NCBI GenBank assembly: GCA_035578175.1
Contig: JAQMRL010000011.1
Coordinates: 3,607,501 to 3,671,500 of the forward strand
Reading direction: 5' to 3'
DNA length: 64,000 nt
From: Catonia carolina
Taxonomy: Eukaryota; Arthropoda; Insecta; Hemiptera; Achilidae
Position 1 is the first letter of the stretch, and the number at the start of each line of letters is the position of its first letter. Positions 45,054-56,716 of this stretch are shown here, one piece after another. The translations under genes were made by a program, and so were the position numbers. The notes below the pieces were generated by a model. That model was given only the letters and a program-made list of their open reading frames with translations. It had not been told where the DNA came from and ran no database searches.

Positions 45054-45371
45054 TCTACAGCCTACTAATATTATAAAGACAAAGCGTGTTTTTTTGTGCA
45101 GGCTGATATCCAAATCTACTGAACGGATTTTCATGAAATTTTGACAGCATATTCGTATTTATATTCTCAGAAACATTTATTTATAAATTTTCTTAAAAAT
45201 GATAACCCTAAGGGCCCTAATGAAGATTTTCATAAATACGCGCGCGCGTGTGTGTACGTCGAATTACACAGTCGATCTAGAACCTACACAATTTCTGTTA
45301 CATATTTATTTTAAAAAAAATTGATAGGCCCTACACACGTTTCGCGTGCGAAGCCGCGCGGGGCATGCTAG
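45054..45371 (+). mobile_element. non-autonomous Helitron, complete
   Basis: A 318-bp element with textbook Helitron ends. The 5' end is TCTACAGCC next to an A. Near the 3' end TTCGC-GT-GCGAA pairs, followed by agccgcgcggggcatg and the terminal CTAG next to a T. Helitrons insert between A and T without duplication, which fits. It has the insect-Helitron motifs tattataaagacaaagcgtg and ctactgaacggattttcatg and a CG/GT run. No Rep/helicase. Confidence 0.9.
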
Positions 45372-46368
45372 TTTATTATGTTTCAATTAAAAAATGCGAA
45401 TTGTTTAGAGGGCTGTCTCCTTTAATATAAAATGTACTTTTGTCTTTTTAAATACAAGCCACTTGTTTAAAGAAAATTGAAAATTAAAAATTAAAGTGGT
45501 ACTGAAATAAATTGAAGTAAAATGTTAACTTATGTTATTTTCTGTAAAATACTTGTTAGACCAGAAGAAAATCGTGCTGTACAATAGTATTAATTTATTT
45601 ATTTATTTCAGTAATTTACATTATGACTCAAAATAGCTTTCTTCAATTTAAAAAATTGAAATTCTTAACTTTAAGGTAGAAAAATGTTGATTTTCAGGGC
45701 TATTCACGTTCTTCATCGTTGCCATAAACAGTAGTTGTACACCTTAAAAATATTTGTGCATAGAATCTTTGTATGGCCTCTTCCACTAGAAAGTAGAGCT
45801 TAGGGTTCAAAAGAACATCCACTTTCATTTTTTAATTAGAAGGAAACACTTTATATCCTTAAGAATAAGCCTTTTCTTATTATGTATTATTTAAGGAAAG
45901 CCAGACTTATGTGATTTTTTTAGGGATGGTGTGTTTTACATTCAGTTCTTAAATGCACTAAAGAAAAAATGTAAAATTTTGACTTCTGAGCTTCTGAAAT
46001 GACTGATTCAAGTATATTAGACTGAAACCTTTCATTTAGTTCAATGTTACTGTGACTTGTACCTTAGAGTTTTATCCGGTATACACTTGTGCGAGTACTG
46101 TTTTATAAATGAATAATTTTTTTTCTGCCGATAATTTGAATTTTTTGTTTATCATGCAATACAGCTGATGTCATTTACCATTATTTTCATTATCTTGGTT
46201 CACATTTGAGTCCTACACGTTAGTCATCAGTCCAGGTGAAAGCCAAGATATTTACCTGAATCAGGTTGTGGGACGTGTACGTTGCTTAAAAATACTAGTG
46301 GACATGTTTCCTGTTTAATTCTAAATGTGGTATGTAGACTTTCTCGTTAATTTGTTAAACTTATCACA
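45372..46368. other. unassigned
   Basis: AT-rich 1 kb; nothing recognised. Confidence 0.4.
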
Positions 46369-47644
46369 ATAGATGTGTCCACAATTGTGCGCTTTCTTAT
46401 TCAACTTTCGATTCAACGTGCGATATCGCATGCGCTTAGAGGCATGCCATTTTACCTGTCCGTACTCGTTTGAAGGGCTTTATCTCAAAAAATCATAACG
46501 AATATTTTTGAACACTACACTAAATAAAAACCTGTTCTTTCCTGCGTTGATTGGTTTGACTTAGATTATTTTATTTTGAAATTAGTCGGAGATGCAGCAG
46601 TTAACGCATAAAGAGTACTGAGATTTTAGCAGGTTTTCCGTTAATGTGGTTTTTAAACGTCCGTTACTCCGTCCGGGCTTTTCATAAAAGAACGGCGTTT
46701 AAGTACGTTGAAGATCAGAGTTTTCTGTATATGAGCATTTTAAAATAGAAGTCTGATGTTCCATTTTAAAATGCCGGCCATTTTTTAAAAAAAAATGTAT
46801 TTTGGCTTTACGTAAAGAGAGGGAAATGATTTTTGGACTGAACCATGCATTTTTATAGCAGTAGTGTATTTTGAATTTGTAATTAGAAATAGATATTTGG
46901 TGTTAATAGAAAATTCTATTAGTCTCTAAACTTCTTGAGAGGAAACTGAGGTCTATAGCGGTATCCGCTCCGAGTATAGTCGTTTAGGAAAACAAACTTC
47001 TGTGTTTTTCCTGCTGCAACTCATTTCGTAGCTCATTTTGAATAATTTAACGATGTTTTTATTTTTAAAAAATAAACGCTTTGCTTGACATGATACCGTT
47101 GTGAAAATGCATGGTTCAGTCCAAAAATCATTTCCCTACCTGTACGTGGAGCCAAAAAAGCACTTTTAAAAAAATGGCCGGCATATTAAAACGGAACATG
47201 AGATTTAATCTTTAAAATATTCGTATTATAGAAAAAACTCTGATCTTCAACGTACTTAAAGTCCCATTTTTATGAAAAGCCTGTACGGAGTAACGGCCGT
47301 TCAAAAACCACATTAACGGAAAACCGGTTAAAAACTGAATACTTCTTTGCGTAAATTGCTGGAGTTATCTCCGATTAATTTCTCCGATCTCGCCAACCTC
47401 CGACGCGGACACGGCACTTGAAGAAGAAGAATTTCTAAATAAAACAATCTAAATCAAACCATTTAATGCAGGAAACAACAAGCTTTAATTTAATGCATTG
47501 TTCAAAAGTATTTGTCATGTGTTTTTGAGATAAATTTCTTCAAACGAGTGCGGGAAGGTGGCATGCCTTTAAGTGCATACGATGTCGCACGTCGAATCGG
47601 AAGCCGAATAAGAAAGCGGACGAATGTGGACGTACCTATTAGTA
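46369..47644. mobile_element. foldback-type element with ~490/540-bp inverted arms
   Basis: The left arm 46369-46855 and right arm 47102-47644 are inverted copies around a 246-bp centre. Matching landmarks from the outside in: gctttcttattc, ggcatgcca, ctcgtttgaag, ttttccgttaatgtgg, tactccgt..ggcttttcataaaa, tacgttgaagatcagag, atgccggccattttt, and aaatgatttttggactgaac. The right arm has an extra ~50 bp (tccgatctcgcc..gaagaagaatttc) bounded by aatttc repeats. No transposase. Identity looks like 80-85% by eye, so it is not recent. Confidence 0.85.
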
Positions 47645-47670
47645 TATTAATTTTAAACAACTCGCACGAA

Positions 47671-48197
47671 ATAAGGTGACCTATTGGAAAGGCCAGAGGA
47701 GTTTTCAATGTAATCAGTTTAGTATTTCGGAGCCATGACCTGTCAGTGGGCATCAAATTACGGCTCCTCAGATGCTATGTGTTCTCTGTTATTTTGTGTG
47801 GTGTGGAGACTTCGACTTTGACCAGGGCGACTGCACACCGGCTTCAGGTTTCTGAACCGTTTTCGTATAGAAGAATATTGAGAATTTCGTGAACCCAGAA
47901 AGTCACTAATGTTGAAGTTTTGTTGAGAATAAACAAGGATTTGGAATTGGTCAAAATTATTAAGTGCCGTAAGCTGCAGTACCTCAGGCATATTATGAAA
48001 AATCAAAAAAGATATGATCTACTACAGCGCATTCTATAGGGGAAGATAGAAAGGGGCGGTGGAATCCTGGTAGAAAATGAATTTCCTGGCTTGTCAATAT
48101 GAGGACCTGGTTCGGAAAGAACTTCACGAAATTGTTCCGGATTGCGAATTATCAGGTCAAAATAGCCGTGACGATTGCCAACATCCGAACCGGATAA
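47671..48197 (+). pseudogene. LINE C-terminal region
   Basis: Reads EIR-stop-PIGKARGVFN, LVFRSHDLSVGIKLRLLRCY, VFSVILCGVETSTLTRATAH, RLQVSEPFSYRRILRIS-stop, TQKVTNVEVLLRINKDLELV, KCRKLQYLRHIMKNQKRYDL and LLQRIL-stop. After one shift it ends WLVNMRTWFGKNFTKLFRIA and IAVTIANIRTG-stop (48195-48197). This is the post-RT region of a non-LTR element (K.RLLRCYVFS.L.YG.E.W block). It is another LINE family, distinct from the PNP-ending one. It begins within ~30 bp of the right arm of the inverted repeat, which may have interrupted it. Confidence 0.85.
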
Positions 48198-48265
48198 GCT
48201 CGACAAGAAAAATAATATTAATTTTGTGTTTTCTGGGGTTATAAGCACGCAATATTTATTTATCT

Positions 48266-48285
48266 TTATTATTATTATTATTATT
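48266..48285. repeat. (TTA)n microsatellite
   Basis: Short TTA run ~70 bp past the LINE stop codon, possibly part of its 3' tail. Confidence 0.8.
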
Positions 48286-48478
48286 CATGTTATTTAATAC
48301 GTGTAATGAGACAAATTTAATGCACACCTGCAGTTGTTTATGTTTGAGTCTATTGAAATAGATATAAATAATTCCAGCTGATTAAGATAAAATATTTAAA
48401 AATTATTTAATTTTCATTAACAAAATATGGTTACTAGGCAACTAAGAAGAAGCAAATAGAAATTGTAAATTATTTTAG

Positions 48479-48541
48479 TGTGGGGCTGGAGGCCAAACCA
48501 GCTAGTAGGTCCCACATTCGTTTTAAAAAAATAATAATAAA
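48479..48541 (+). mobile_element. structured 3' end of a retroelement
   Basis: A nested hairpin TGTGGG-GCTGG...CCAGC...CCCACA (48479-48516) is followed by tttaaaaaaataataataaa. This resembles a LINE or SINE 3' end with a short-repeat tail; the body is not identified. Confidence 0.4.
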
Positions 48542-49204
48542 TATATATATTAGAAGATAAAATAGTTTATCCACCAACGTTCATGTTATTAAAGAGACAC
48601 AAATTATTCAACTTTATAATAATAGTGATTATCTGGTAGCTTTTCAATGGCAGATGTATAAAAACATTGATGAAGACATTCGTCTAATAGGAGAATTGAA
48701 AGAAATATTTGAATCGTTCAAAGATTGTGAAAGCAAATTAATTAAGATACGTAACAATTAAGATTGTAATTATGAAAATATATTAATTAAATAAAAACCA
48801 TAATGAGTTAAACGTGAATAATGTTTTATTGAATAAAATAAGGGACAAGGTAAATAAAAAATAATAAAATCAAATTTGAAAGCTGATACAGCACCAATTT
48901 CAAAGAATACAATATTAATTAATTATATAACAAATGTGGCTAATCCCTGGCGGGGATAATATAATTTATTACAAATTGGCATACCTTTGTGAGGACAAAT
49001 ATAGTTTCTTTCATACGTAACGTTTATTAACGGGAGATTTCATTTCCAGATTCTTTTAGTTAAAAAATATATATAATAAAAAGCGATTTTCTTTATTAAT
49101 TTTTGAAATATTTTAAGTTTACTTAAATCCGCATCAATTGCGATCGTTAGCGAATGCAGTAGATGATTGTTGCAATATCGATGGGTTATACATCGTATAT
49201 TATT
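48542..49204. other. unassigned; contains a 66-codon open stretch
   Basis: 48561-48761 (+) is open between stops and reads AFQWQMYKNIDEDIRLIGEL, EIFESFKDCESKLIKIRNN-stop. It has a helical, charged composition unlike the Phe/Tyr-rich chance frames here. It lacks an upstream Met and a clear splice site in frame. It could be a decayed element protein or chance. Confidence 0.35.
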
Positions 49205-49285
49205 TCGAACTTTAGCAGTAAATCTATCCTGTGACCTTCTGATTTACACTCTTCTATTCTAACCACTGCACCACTAATGTAGTAT
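49205..49285 (-). mobile_element. tRNA-like SINE remnant
   Basis: The minus strand has tagtggtgcagtggttagaa (A-box region) and gtcacaggatagatttac, a decayed B box, ~45 bp downstream. Confidence 0.45.
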
Positions 49286-50533
49286 ATTTTATCCTATTTT
49301 AGTAAAATAAAATTTATAAAATAATTTCTTAAAAATGTTAAATAGCTACATATGCGATCAATATAAATACAATGAACTGAAATGTATTTATAAAACGGAA
49401 AGACGTTGACCCTATTGATAGAAAGATTTAAAAATAATGTCAGATGCATTTTGTAACTTATATCACGTAAGCGACAAGATGTCACCACCTGTCCAACACA
49501 GTATATGCGTTACTGTACTGCTGAGGGCTGAAACAACACGGCCTAATGTTCTAAAAATATCGTCAGAGAAATATCATATGATAATATTCTAATAAATACT
49601 GTTAACCCAACTCCAAACGTGTCTTAAAAATATTCAAATTTACTTGTGTCACTAAATCTTTAGGTGATCCTAGTATTCATGTAAAGTCCAGCCTTCCTTA
49701 GTTTGCTCCTACTCTCAACAAATAATGACGTCACTGAGCATGCGCATTACTTACAAATGTGTACACGCTGATTAAAAAGTAACTACAAAATACTTTTAAA
49801 AGTATTTTATTATTTTTATAAATAAAACTTTTCAAACATATCAACTATTAATCATTTATCATGACTGATGTTTTAAGTACTGAAAAATAAATTTATAAAA
49901 ATGGTGTACTTTATTTTCATTCTTTTTCATAAATGTACGTGGTTACAAGTTATGTAAGTTACGTATTACCTTTTATCTGTATGATGAATCAAGAGAACTT
50001 TCAAAGAAACATTTTAATTTGATCTGTATCTAGTATTAGAATAGTCACCAGGCTGATAGTCACTCGTTATTTCACAATTGAATTTGATGATGACTAATCC
50101 AAACCCATAAATCTCTCTCCACATTTTGGACAAAGAACATGTCATCGTTTTAATATGATAACAGTTCGTTTATGACATCGTATTATCTCGCATCGTTCTT
50201 ACGTGCATTATAATTTATTTTCAATTAGGACTTTAGTTTTATAGTATTTGATTCTTCATTTATATTTATAGTTATCTATTTGTGCAAGTTACTAATTGTA
50301 TAAATCATGTAAAAAAAAACATAGAAAGTCGTGGACCCTAGCGTACACCCTGTAGTGGCTGGCTTTGGTTTGTTGACAGTAGGAGCAAACTAAGAACGAC
50401 TGAACTATAAATAAAATTGTACAGTACTACCGTTTTATTAATCTTCTTAGTATTGTAACCGCTTATTCATACTATCTATTCAAAGAAAAAAAATCAATTG
50501 AATCAATGTTCATTTTAACAGATTTAATCATCA
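49286..50533. other. unassigned; contains one inverted pair
   Basis: Mostly AT-rich with no genes. ttagtttgctcctac.(c/g)tcaacaaa at 49697-49721 recurs inverted at 50369-50394, ~650 bp apart, and could be the ends of an unrecognised MITE. Confidence 0.4.
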
Positions 50534-50636
50534 TTTCCCCATAGCAGGTAGATGGAGTGTTAAATTATTTGCACTCGACCTGCTAGTCCAGGGCTACAAA
50601 AAATATTTCTGTGTCATATCACACGGTCAGCCAACT
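50534..50636 (+). mobile_element. family A retroposon, 5' fragment
   Basis: The first ~100 bp of the sense strand (ttccccatagcaggtagatg to cacggtcagccaac), cut by family C sequence. Confidence 0.75.
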
Positions 50637-50914
50637 TTTATTTCAAACATTTCTTTGTATAACGCTTAGTTTAGTGATACTGTTTTTTTTTTCATGAACA
50701 TCTGGTAAAAATCGATTTTTTAAGATTTCAGCCTTAGTACACATTTTACGACAAAAGTGTATATAATAAAATTTGTAGGAAATTAAAAGATCTACAACTT
50801 TTATTTAGAGCATTTTCTCTACAAAGCCTAGTTTAGCGTGAAAGGGTGATTTTCCGTATTTTTAAGCCAAACAGGTTGATTTTCATTTTGCATCATTAAC
50901 TTACGATTAAAAAA
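50637..50914 (-). mobile_element. family C fragment, copy 4
   Basis: Internal part in reverse (atttcaaacatttctttgta, then tacaaagcctagtttagcgtg), ending cattaacttacgattaaaa where copy 5 begins in the opposite orientation. Confidence 0.75.
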
Positions 50915-51687
50915 TCTGGTGTGAAACACTCGCATAACTTTCTCTTGCCAATGCTAAAAATGACCAATAATCTAGTAATAAACCATTAGAAATAAACAAA
51001 CAACTAACCTCAAAAAACATAACCTTATTTTAATCATGAGTGAAAGACGCAAAATGAAAACACACCTCAGTTTGGCTTAAAAATACGTAAAATCACTCTT
51101 TCACGCTAAACTAGGCTCTTTAGAGGAAAATGCTTTGAATAAAAGTTGTATATATTTTAATTTCCTGTAAATTTGGTTATATGCACTTCTGTCGTAAAAT
51201 GCATACTAAGGGCGAAATCTTAAAAAAATCGATTTTTCACACGTTCTCGTGAGAAAAAAACAGAAAATCGCTAATTACCGCTAAAATAAGCGTTATACTA
51301 TACAAAGAAATGTTTGAAATAAAAATTTTAGGATTTTAAATTCTCTACAATTTTTATTATATAAATCTTTGCGCGAAAATGCTTAATAAAGCCGCAATTT
51401 AAAAGAAAATTTACGTGAAAACAGCCTCACCAAGAATTTCAGCAAACATGGCGCCTTACCCTATCTTATAGAGCATAAAAATATTAGTAAACCAGGCGAT
51501 TTAAAAAAAAAAAACGTAGGACCAGTTTTTGAGAAAGTCGCAAAAAAGTGAAAAATTACACGAATAAACTACTAGGCCTACTTCTGGTTGGCCGATTGTG
51601 ATGAAAATGTTCGTGTCGGGTCCGGTAGTGGTATGTAACTTAAGTTTCAAGTTCGTACATTGTTCCGTTCTTGAGATATTCTGTTCA

Positions 51688-51718
<31 letters not shown>

Positions 51719-51853
51719 CAATCGCTAAAAACATGTTTTTTGGGTTCAGGGGGTCTGAAAACGTGTAGATCCGGTGAAAACTCGGTTTCGTAAAATCGAA
51801 TGAAAACAATACTTTCCTTCCTACATATTCATATAGGCAAGAGGAAGTAAAAT
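50915..51853 (+). mobile_element. family C element, copy 5
   Basis: Full length, tctggtgtgaaacactcgc to tacatattcataggcaagaggaagtaaaa-like end, with a CA run at about 51688-51718. A 102-codon antisense frame here is not coding. Confidence 0.85.
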
Positions 51854-52948
51854 TTAGGTTATATTTTCATTTTAAATTGTTTACTAATGATTAAACATAG
51901 GTTACATTGTTCATTTTTTAAATTGAAAAAGAAAATCGTGTGCTCGTTTCACACCAGAATATTTTAATCAATATCAGTGAAGTCAAAGTTCAATGGATTT
52001 CTGACATTATTGGGTTTTATTTTTTATGCCATCTGAATCACTTATTCAAATAAAATGAACAGAATTTAGTGTAGCAATAACAGCGAAACATGTTCAGTTT
52101 ATCGAAATAATGAATGCGTGTATTTATTTTCGTGCGTCATACTAACGGAGTTGTAAATAGATGAAGCAAGCACAATCTTATAAGATTAAAAAGTCACTAA
52201 GTTTTTGTAATTAAATTTTATGAATTAAAATATAATTACTTCAATGATTACTCTGCCACCGTCACCCCTTTTCGACTGTCTTTTCTAATAAAACTACTTA
52301 TCTATAAACGTCTCCTTACATCCTGATGTCTAGTCTTAAAGGTTTGCTGTTTTCTTGTACAGCGAAAAAATCTAATTTAAAAACGATCCTGTTTTTCTAA
52401 TCCTAGAATTACCTTTTCTAATACGGAAAATTCATTGTGTATCATGAATAGATATTGATACTTATCTCTAAGGTCCGTTTCGGGATCTGGGTAAATTAAA
52501 TAATTAACACACTATAGTTTAAAATTCAAGTATTTATTACAACTAAAGATTACAGTTAATAAAGGGTCTAAAATCTACAGGTAAATTACAATTAAATTAT
52601 AATAAATAACAAACTAACTACACCAACTAATGACAATAAATAAACTTAACCAATTTACATAATATTACAAAAATGATAACAGTATAAACGTTAAACAAAA
52701 ACATAAACGCCGGCCTTCTCGAAACGCAACCATTACGCACTACGCAATTCGCTCACTGAATCACAGACAAAACGAAAACCAAACTGACTGTAAACAAACC
52801 GGCTGCTTTTATAAGTGGGCCATGGAGATTTTGAGAAAAACAGATATTTCGATATAATAATAAAAATACAAAATCCTTCGACAGGTTCTGGATAAATTTT
52901 AACAAACTGTAAACAAATTAGGATTGAATAAAAGGTGTTACAAAAAAA
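51854..52948. other. unassigned
   Basis: AT-rich 1.1 kb; no feature recognised. Confidence 0.4.
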
Positions 52949-53706
52949 TCTGGTGTGAAACACTCACACAACTTTCTCTTGCCAATTTAAATAATGACCA
53001 ATATAACCTAACATTACTAATAAACAAAAAACTAAACTCAAAAAACATAACCTTACTTTAATCATGAGTAAAAGACGCAAAATGAAAATCGACCTGTTTG
53101 GCTTGAAAATACGGAAAATCACTCTTTCACGCTAAACTAGGCTCTGTAGAGAAAAATGCTTTAAATAAAAGTTGTAGATCTTTTAATTTTCTATAAATTT
53201 CATTAAGTAAACTTTTGTCGTAAAATCCATACTAAGGCCGAAATCTTAGAAAAATCGATTTTTCACACGTTTTCGTAAGAAAAAAAAGAAAATCACTAAT
53301 TACCGCTAAACTAAGCGTTATACAAAAAACTGTTTGAAATAAAAGTTATAGTATTTTAAATTTTCTACAACTTTTATTATATACATTTTTGCGCTTAAAT
53401 GCACATTAAAGCCGCAATCTTAAAAAACAAATGTTTTACGTGAAAACAGCCTGACCAAGAATTTCAGCAAACATGGCGCCTACCCTATCTTGTAGAGCAT
53501 AAAAAAATAAGTAAATAAGGCGATTTTAAAAAAATCGTAGGACCAGTTTTTGAGAAAATCGCAAAAAAGTGAAAAATTACACGAATAAACTACTACTTCC
53601 CGTTGACCGATTTTGAAAAAAATGTTCGTGTCGGGTCCCGGTAGTTGTATGTAACTTAAGTTTCGAGTTTCAAGTTCGTATGATGTTCCGTTCTTGAAAT
53701 ATTTTG

Positions 53707-53795
<89 letters not shown>

Positions 53796-53935
53796 CAATC
53801 GCTAAAAACATGTTTTTTGGGTTCAGGGGGTCTGAAAACGTGTAGATCCGGTGAAAACTCGAATTCGAAAAATCGACATGAAAACAATACTTTCCTTCCT
53901 ATATCTATATTCATATAGGCAAGAGAAAGTAAAAA
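52949..53935 (+). mobile_element. family C element, copy 6
   Basis: Full length, tctggtgtgaaacactcacac to the tatattcatataggcaagag hairpin end and aaagtaaaa. Closest in sequence to copy 5. Confidence 0.88.
53709..53792. repeat. (CA)n microsatellite inside family C
   Basis: 42 CA units. The same site carries much shorter CA runs in copies 1, 5 and 7, so it expanded in this copy. It creates long His/Thr or Val/Cys runs in spurious frames. Confidence 0.95.
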
Positions 53936-54267
53936 GCCAATTATCTAAATAAGTACCCGGTTCTCTCACAATACCCGTACAACAATAGGCAGACCTACCA
54001 CTATTACCTACATAACCGTTTATACTTATTTCTTGGAAACCCTATTTATCATTCTTATTATTTACGTTAACATTTTTAAAATCTCAGTCCTCGAAAATTC
54101 TCGGACACACATTCCCTTTAGGTATTGTCACAATATTTTTCGCAGTTCTAATGTTACCTTGTGTTATTCATAATCCTGATAACACATAATAGCACCAATA
54201 TCAAACAAAAAATAGGCACGAGATCACTGAACTTCGGTTACCTTTGCAAGTCAATTAGTTTTTTTTT
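53936..54267. other. unassigned
   Basis: No feature recognised. Confidence 0.4.
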
Positions 54268-54540
54268 ATTCTAATGTGTGTACGTTGCAATCTATTCAGT
54301 TTAAGAACATTAAGCAACTCCAAGACCCAATGAAATGAAGCTGATATTATGTATGACGTGTAAATGAGGTGTAGTCGTGTACATCCTCAGGCCGACCATT
54401 CCTGAGAGAGTATAGTTAATTAATACCCAACGAACAAAGTACACCGGTAACGACTTTCTATTATTCAAATCGGTATAAAATTAAATATCTATAGTAGGAT
54501 TTGAACCGGGAACCTCCGTCTCTGAAAATCTGATTATTGA
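54268..54540 (-). mobile_element. SINE family B, copy 5
   Basis: Tail ctaatgtgtgtacgttgcaa at left, B box ggatttgaaccgggaac (complement) at right; most of the A-box part of the head is lost. The family frame is broken. Confidence 0.8.
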
Positions 54541-55659
54541 TCTGAGAACTACATCAAAAATCTGAGTACATTCAAAAATTAAGGCATTTGAAGATCTATT
54601 TAACAGCTTAGGGGTCATTCAAGTGCGTATTACGCAAGCAAATTTTATTAAGCAAATAAACATAATTTTAAAGAAAAATATTACTGATAAATAAAAAATA
54701 TGTTAAAAAAGAGATGTTTCTGTTTTTACGTCACCATAGTTTTGTTCTAAAATAACTTTTGGTACATTTTAAACAAAACTTTACACACAGTTTAAATATA
54801 GAAACAGAAAAAACTAAATTGTAAGATTCTCTTCAACAAATCACTCGAAATTAAAAAATCATCCCAACTTTTGGCTATAGACAACACACAAACTACTACA
54901 AACACATCTAACACATAAGCAGAAGAGTTGCATCAATGGGTGAATCCTCCGTTTTAGAAACATAAACCAGTTTTTAGTAATTTATTTTTAACATTTATGT
55001 GTTTTCCATGACGAACAGATTGTAGATTTTTTATCTCCTATTGAAAAAATGTTTATAGATTACAGAATTGTAATTCTCTGTGATAATTGGAGCAAAGAAT
55101 TCCAGTTTGAAGTTAACACTGAAAACAATGGATGGAACCCAAATAATAATCAAAAAAATATTTTTCAATAGTTCGGGACAGTCGATGTACCATTGTAGTG
55201 AATATTTGTACGTTCCGTGTTGTGAAGTGTACTTTAGTAAGTGGTTCTACGTTACAAGAGACACTTAGTTAAAAGAGCGTATCTGTGTACTGAGCTAACT
55301 AGATCGGAAGATGTCCGTACCTCCTTCCTTTTAACTCACTTCAAGTGGTCTTATACCATTTGGTTCGTTTACCTTCCTTACCCCAATTCAATATGGTTAT
55401 AAGTGGTTTACATTCGAGATGGAACCAAAATTCCTGTTAAAAGAACATTATCCTACGACCTCGATACACGTGAGTAAGTTTATTTTCTTTTTTCTTGTTA
55501 GATACTTAGACAATTTTTCATCAAACACTTTTTTCTGTATGGTTTTAGAATTATATATTGTTACACTTCATCAAACTTGAGCAGCTATATAGGCAGTTCA
55601 CTTGGTGTGTGAAAAGACGGGCTATGTACAAGCTGGTTCCAAAGCTCAACTCACACGAG
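54541..55659. other. unassigned
   Basis: AT-rich; short frames at 55080-55268 and 55558-55767 carry no motif. Confidence 0.35.
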
Positions 55660-55867
55660 CGACAATTCGACTACAAAATTGTCGCGTATTGTAGTTGTGT
55701 TATCGTTGAACAGGGCTGCTCTCCGACAACATTTTTGGGGTCGTTTCTGTTATCCCCCCCAGCATAATTTCTCACATTTTGTGGATATTTCGTATCTAAT
55801 CTTACAGTATTTTTAACGATAAAACCGGGAAAATATTCCAATCTTTTCAAGTTAAGGTTAAATACAG

Positions 55868-56201
55868 GTGTTGTTGTTGTTTAGGTTATCAGCCAAAAGG
55901 CTGGTTTGAAGCTGTAGAGGTTTAACTAAGTAAAAAGAGAAGAGGAGTGAGGTGGTTTACCATTGCCTTTTTTACTGAGTGGAAAAGTACGCTTATTTGC
56001 ATGCCGGGCCCTCTGAAAAGCACATATTTTCCATTGCAAATGACATTTCACTTCATTTACCACAGGGTCTGGCTGTATAATGAAATCATTACTTTCAGAG
56101 GAGGTAACTCTGATAAGTGTCTTTTACACCTCTGCTTCTTCTGTTCCTAAATGATTCAGTCATTTAATTGGCTGACCATGGGATAAGAAACAGATCTATT
56201 T
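55868..56201 (-). mobile_element. family A retroposon, copy 13
   Basis: Shows the longest 3' tail, (GTT)n/(AAC)n, at the ttaggttatcagcc end. It is truncated at the other end after cagatctattta and inserted in the left arm of the foldback-like element. Confidence 0.85.
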
Positions 56202-56716
56202 AAACCAATACTAAATATAATATAAAAATAAAATAAAATAGGTAAGGTTAATAATTTTTTTTCAATATTGTTACTGTATTTAATAATGAAATATAAACTC
56301 ATTGAGTACATAACGCATTTTTTATCTTCTTTCGATTTGTTACACTAATGTTCAGAACACGGTAGTTCAGTACACTGTAATGTTGCACATTTGTAACACA
56401 GTAATATTTAATAAAAATAAAATAAAAAATAAAAATTTATTATAAAAGACTATGAGTTATAATAACCTAGTCCACCGGTCTGAATGCCACAATATGTACA
56501 AAAATGTACATAATTGAACATTACTGTGTACTGAACATTAGTGTAACAAATCGAATGAAGATAACTGAGAGAAGTACTCAAAGAGTTTATATTTCATTAG
56601 GGTATATAGAGTAACAATTTTGAGAAAAAACAATGTATTTACCTTACCAATATTTAATCTTATCTTGAATAATATTGGCATTGAATTTTTTAAAATATTT
56701 CCCATTTTTATCGTTA

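Noticed and set aside
53480..53914. 144-codon minus-strand frame with a long Val/Cys run
   Set aside because: Runs through the CA microsatellite of a family C element; not conserved in other C copies.
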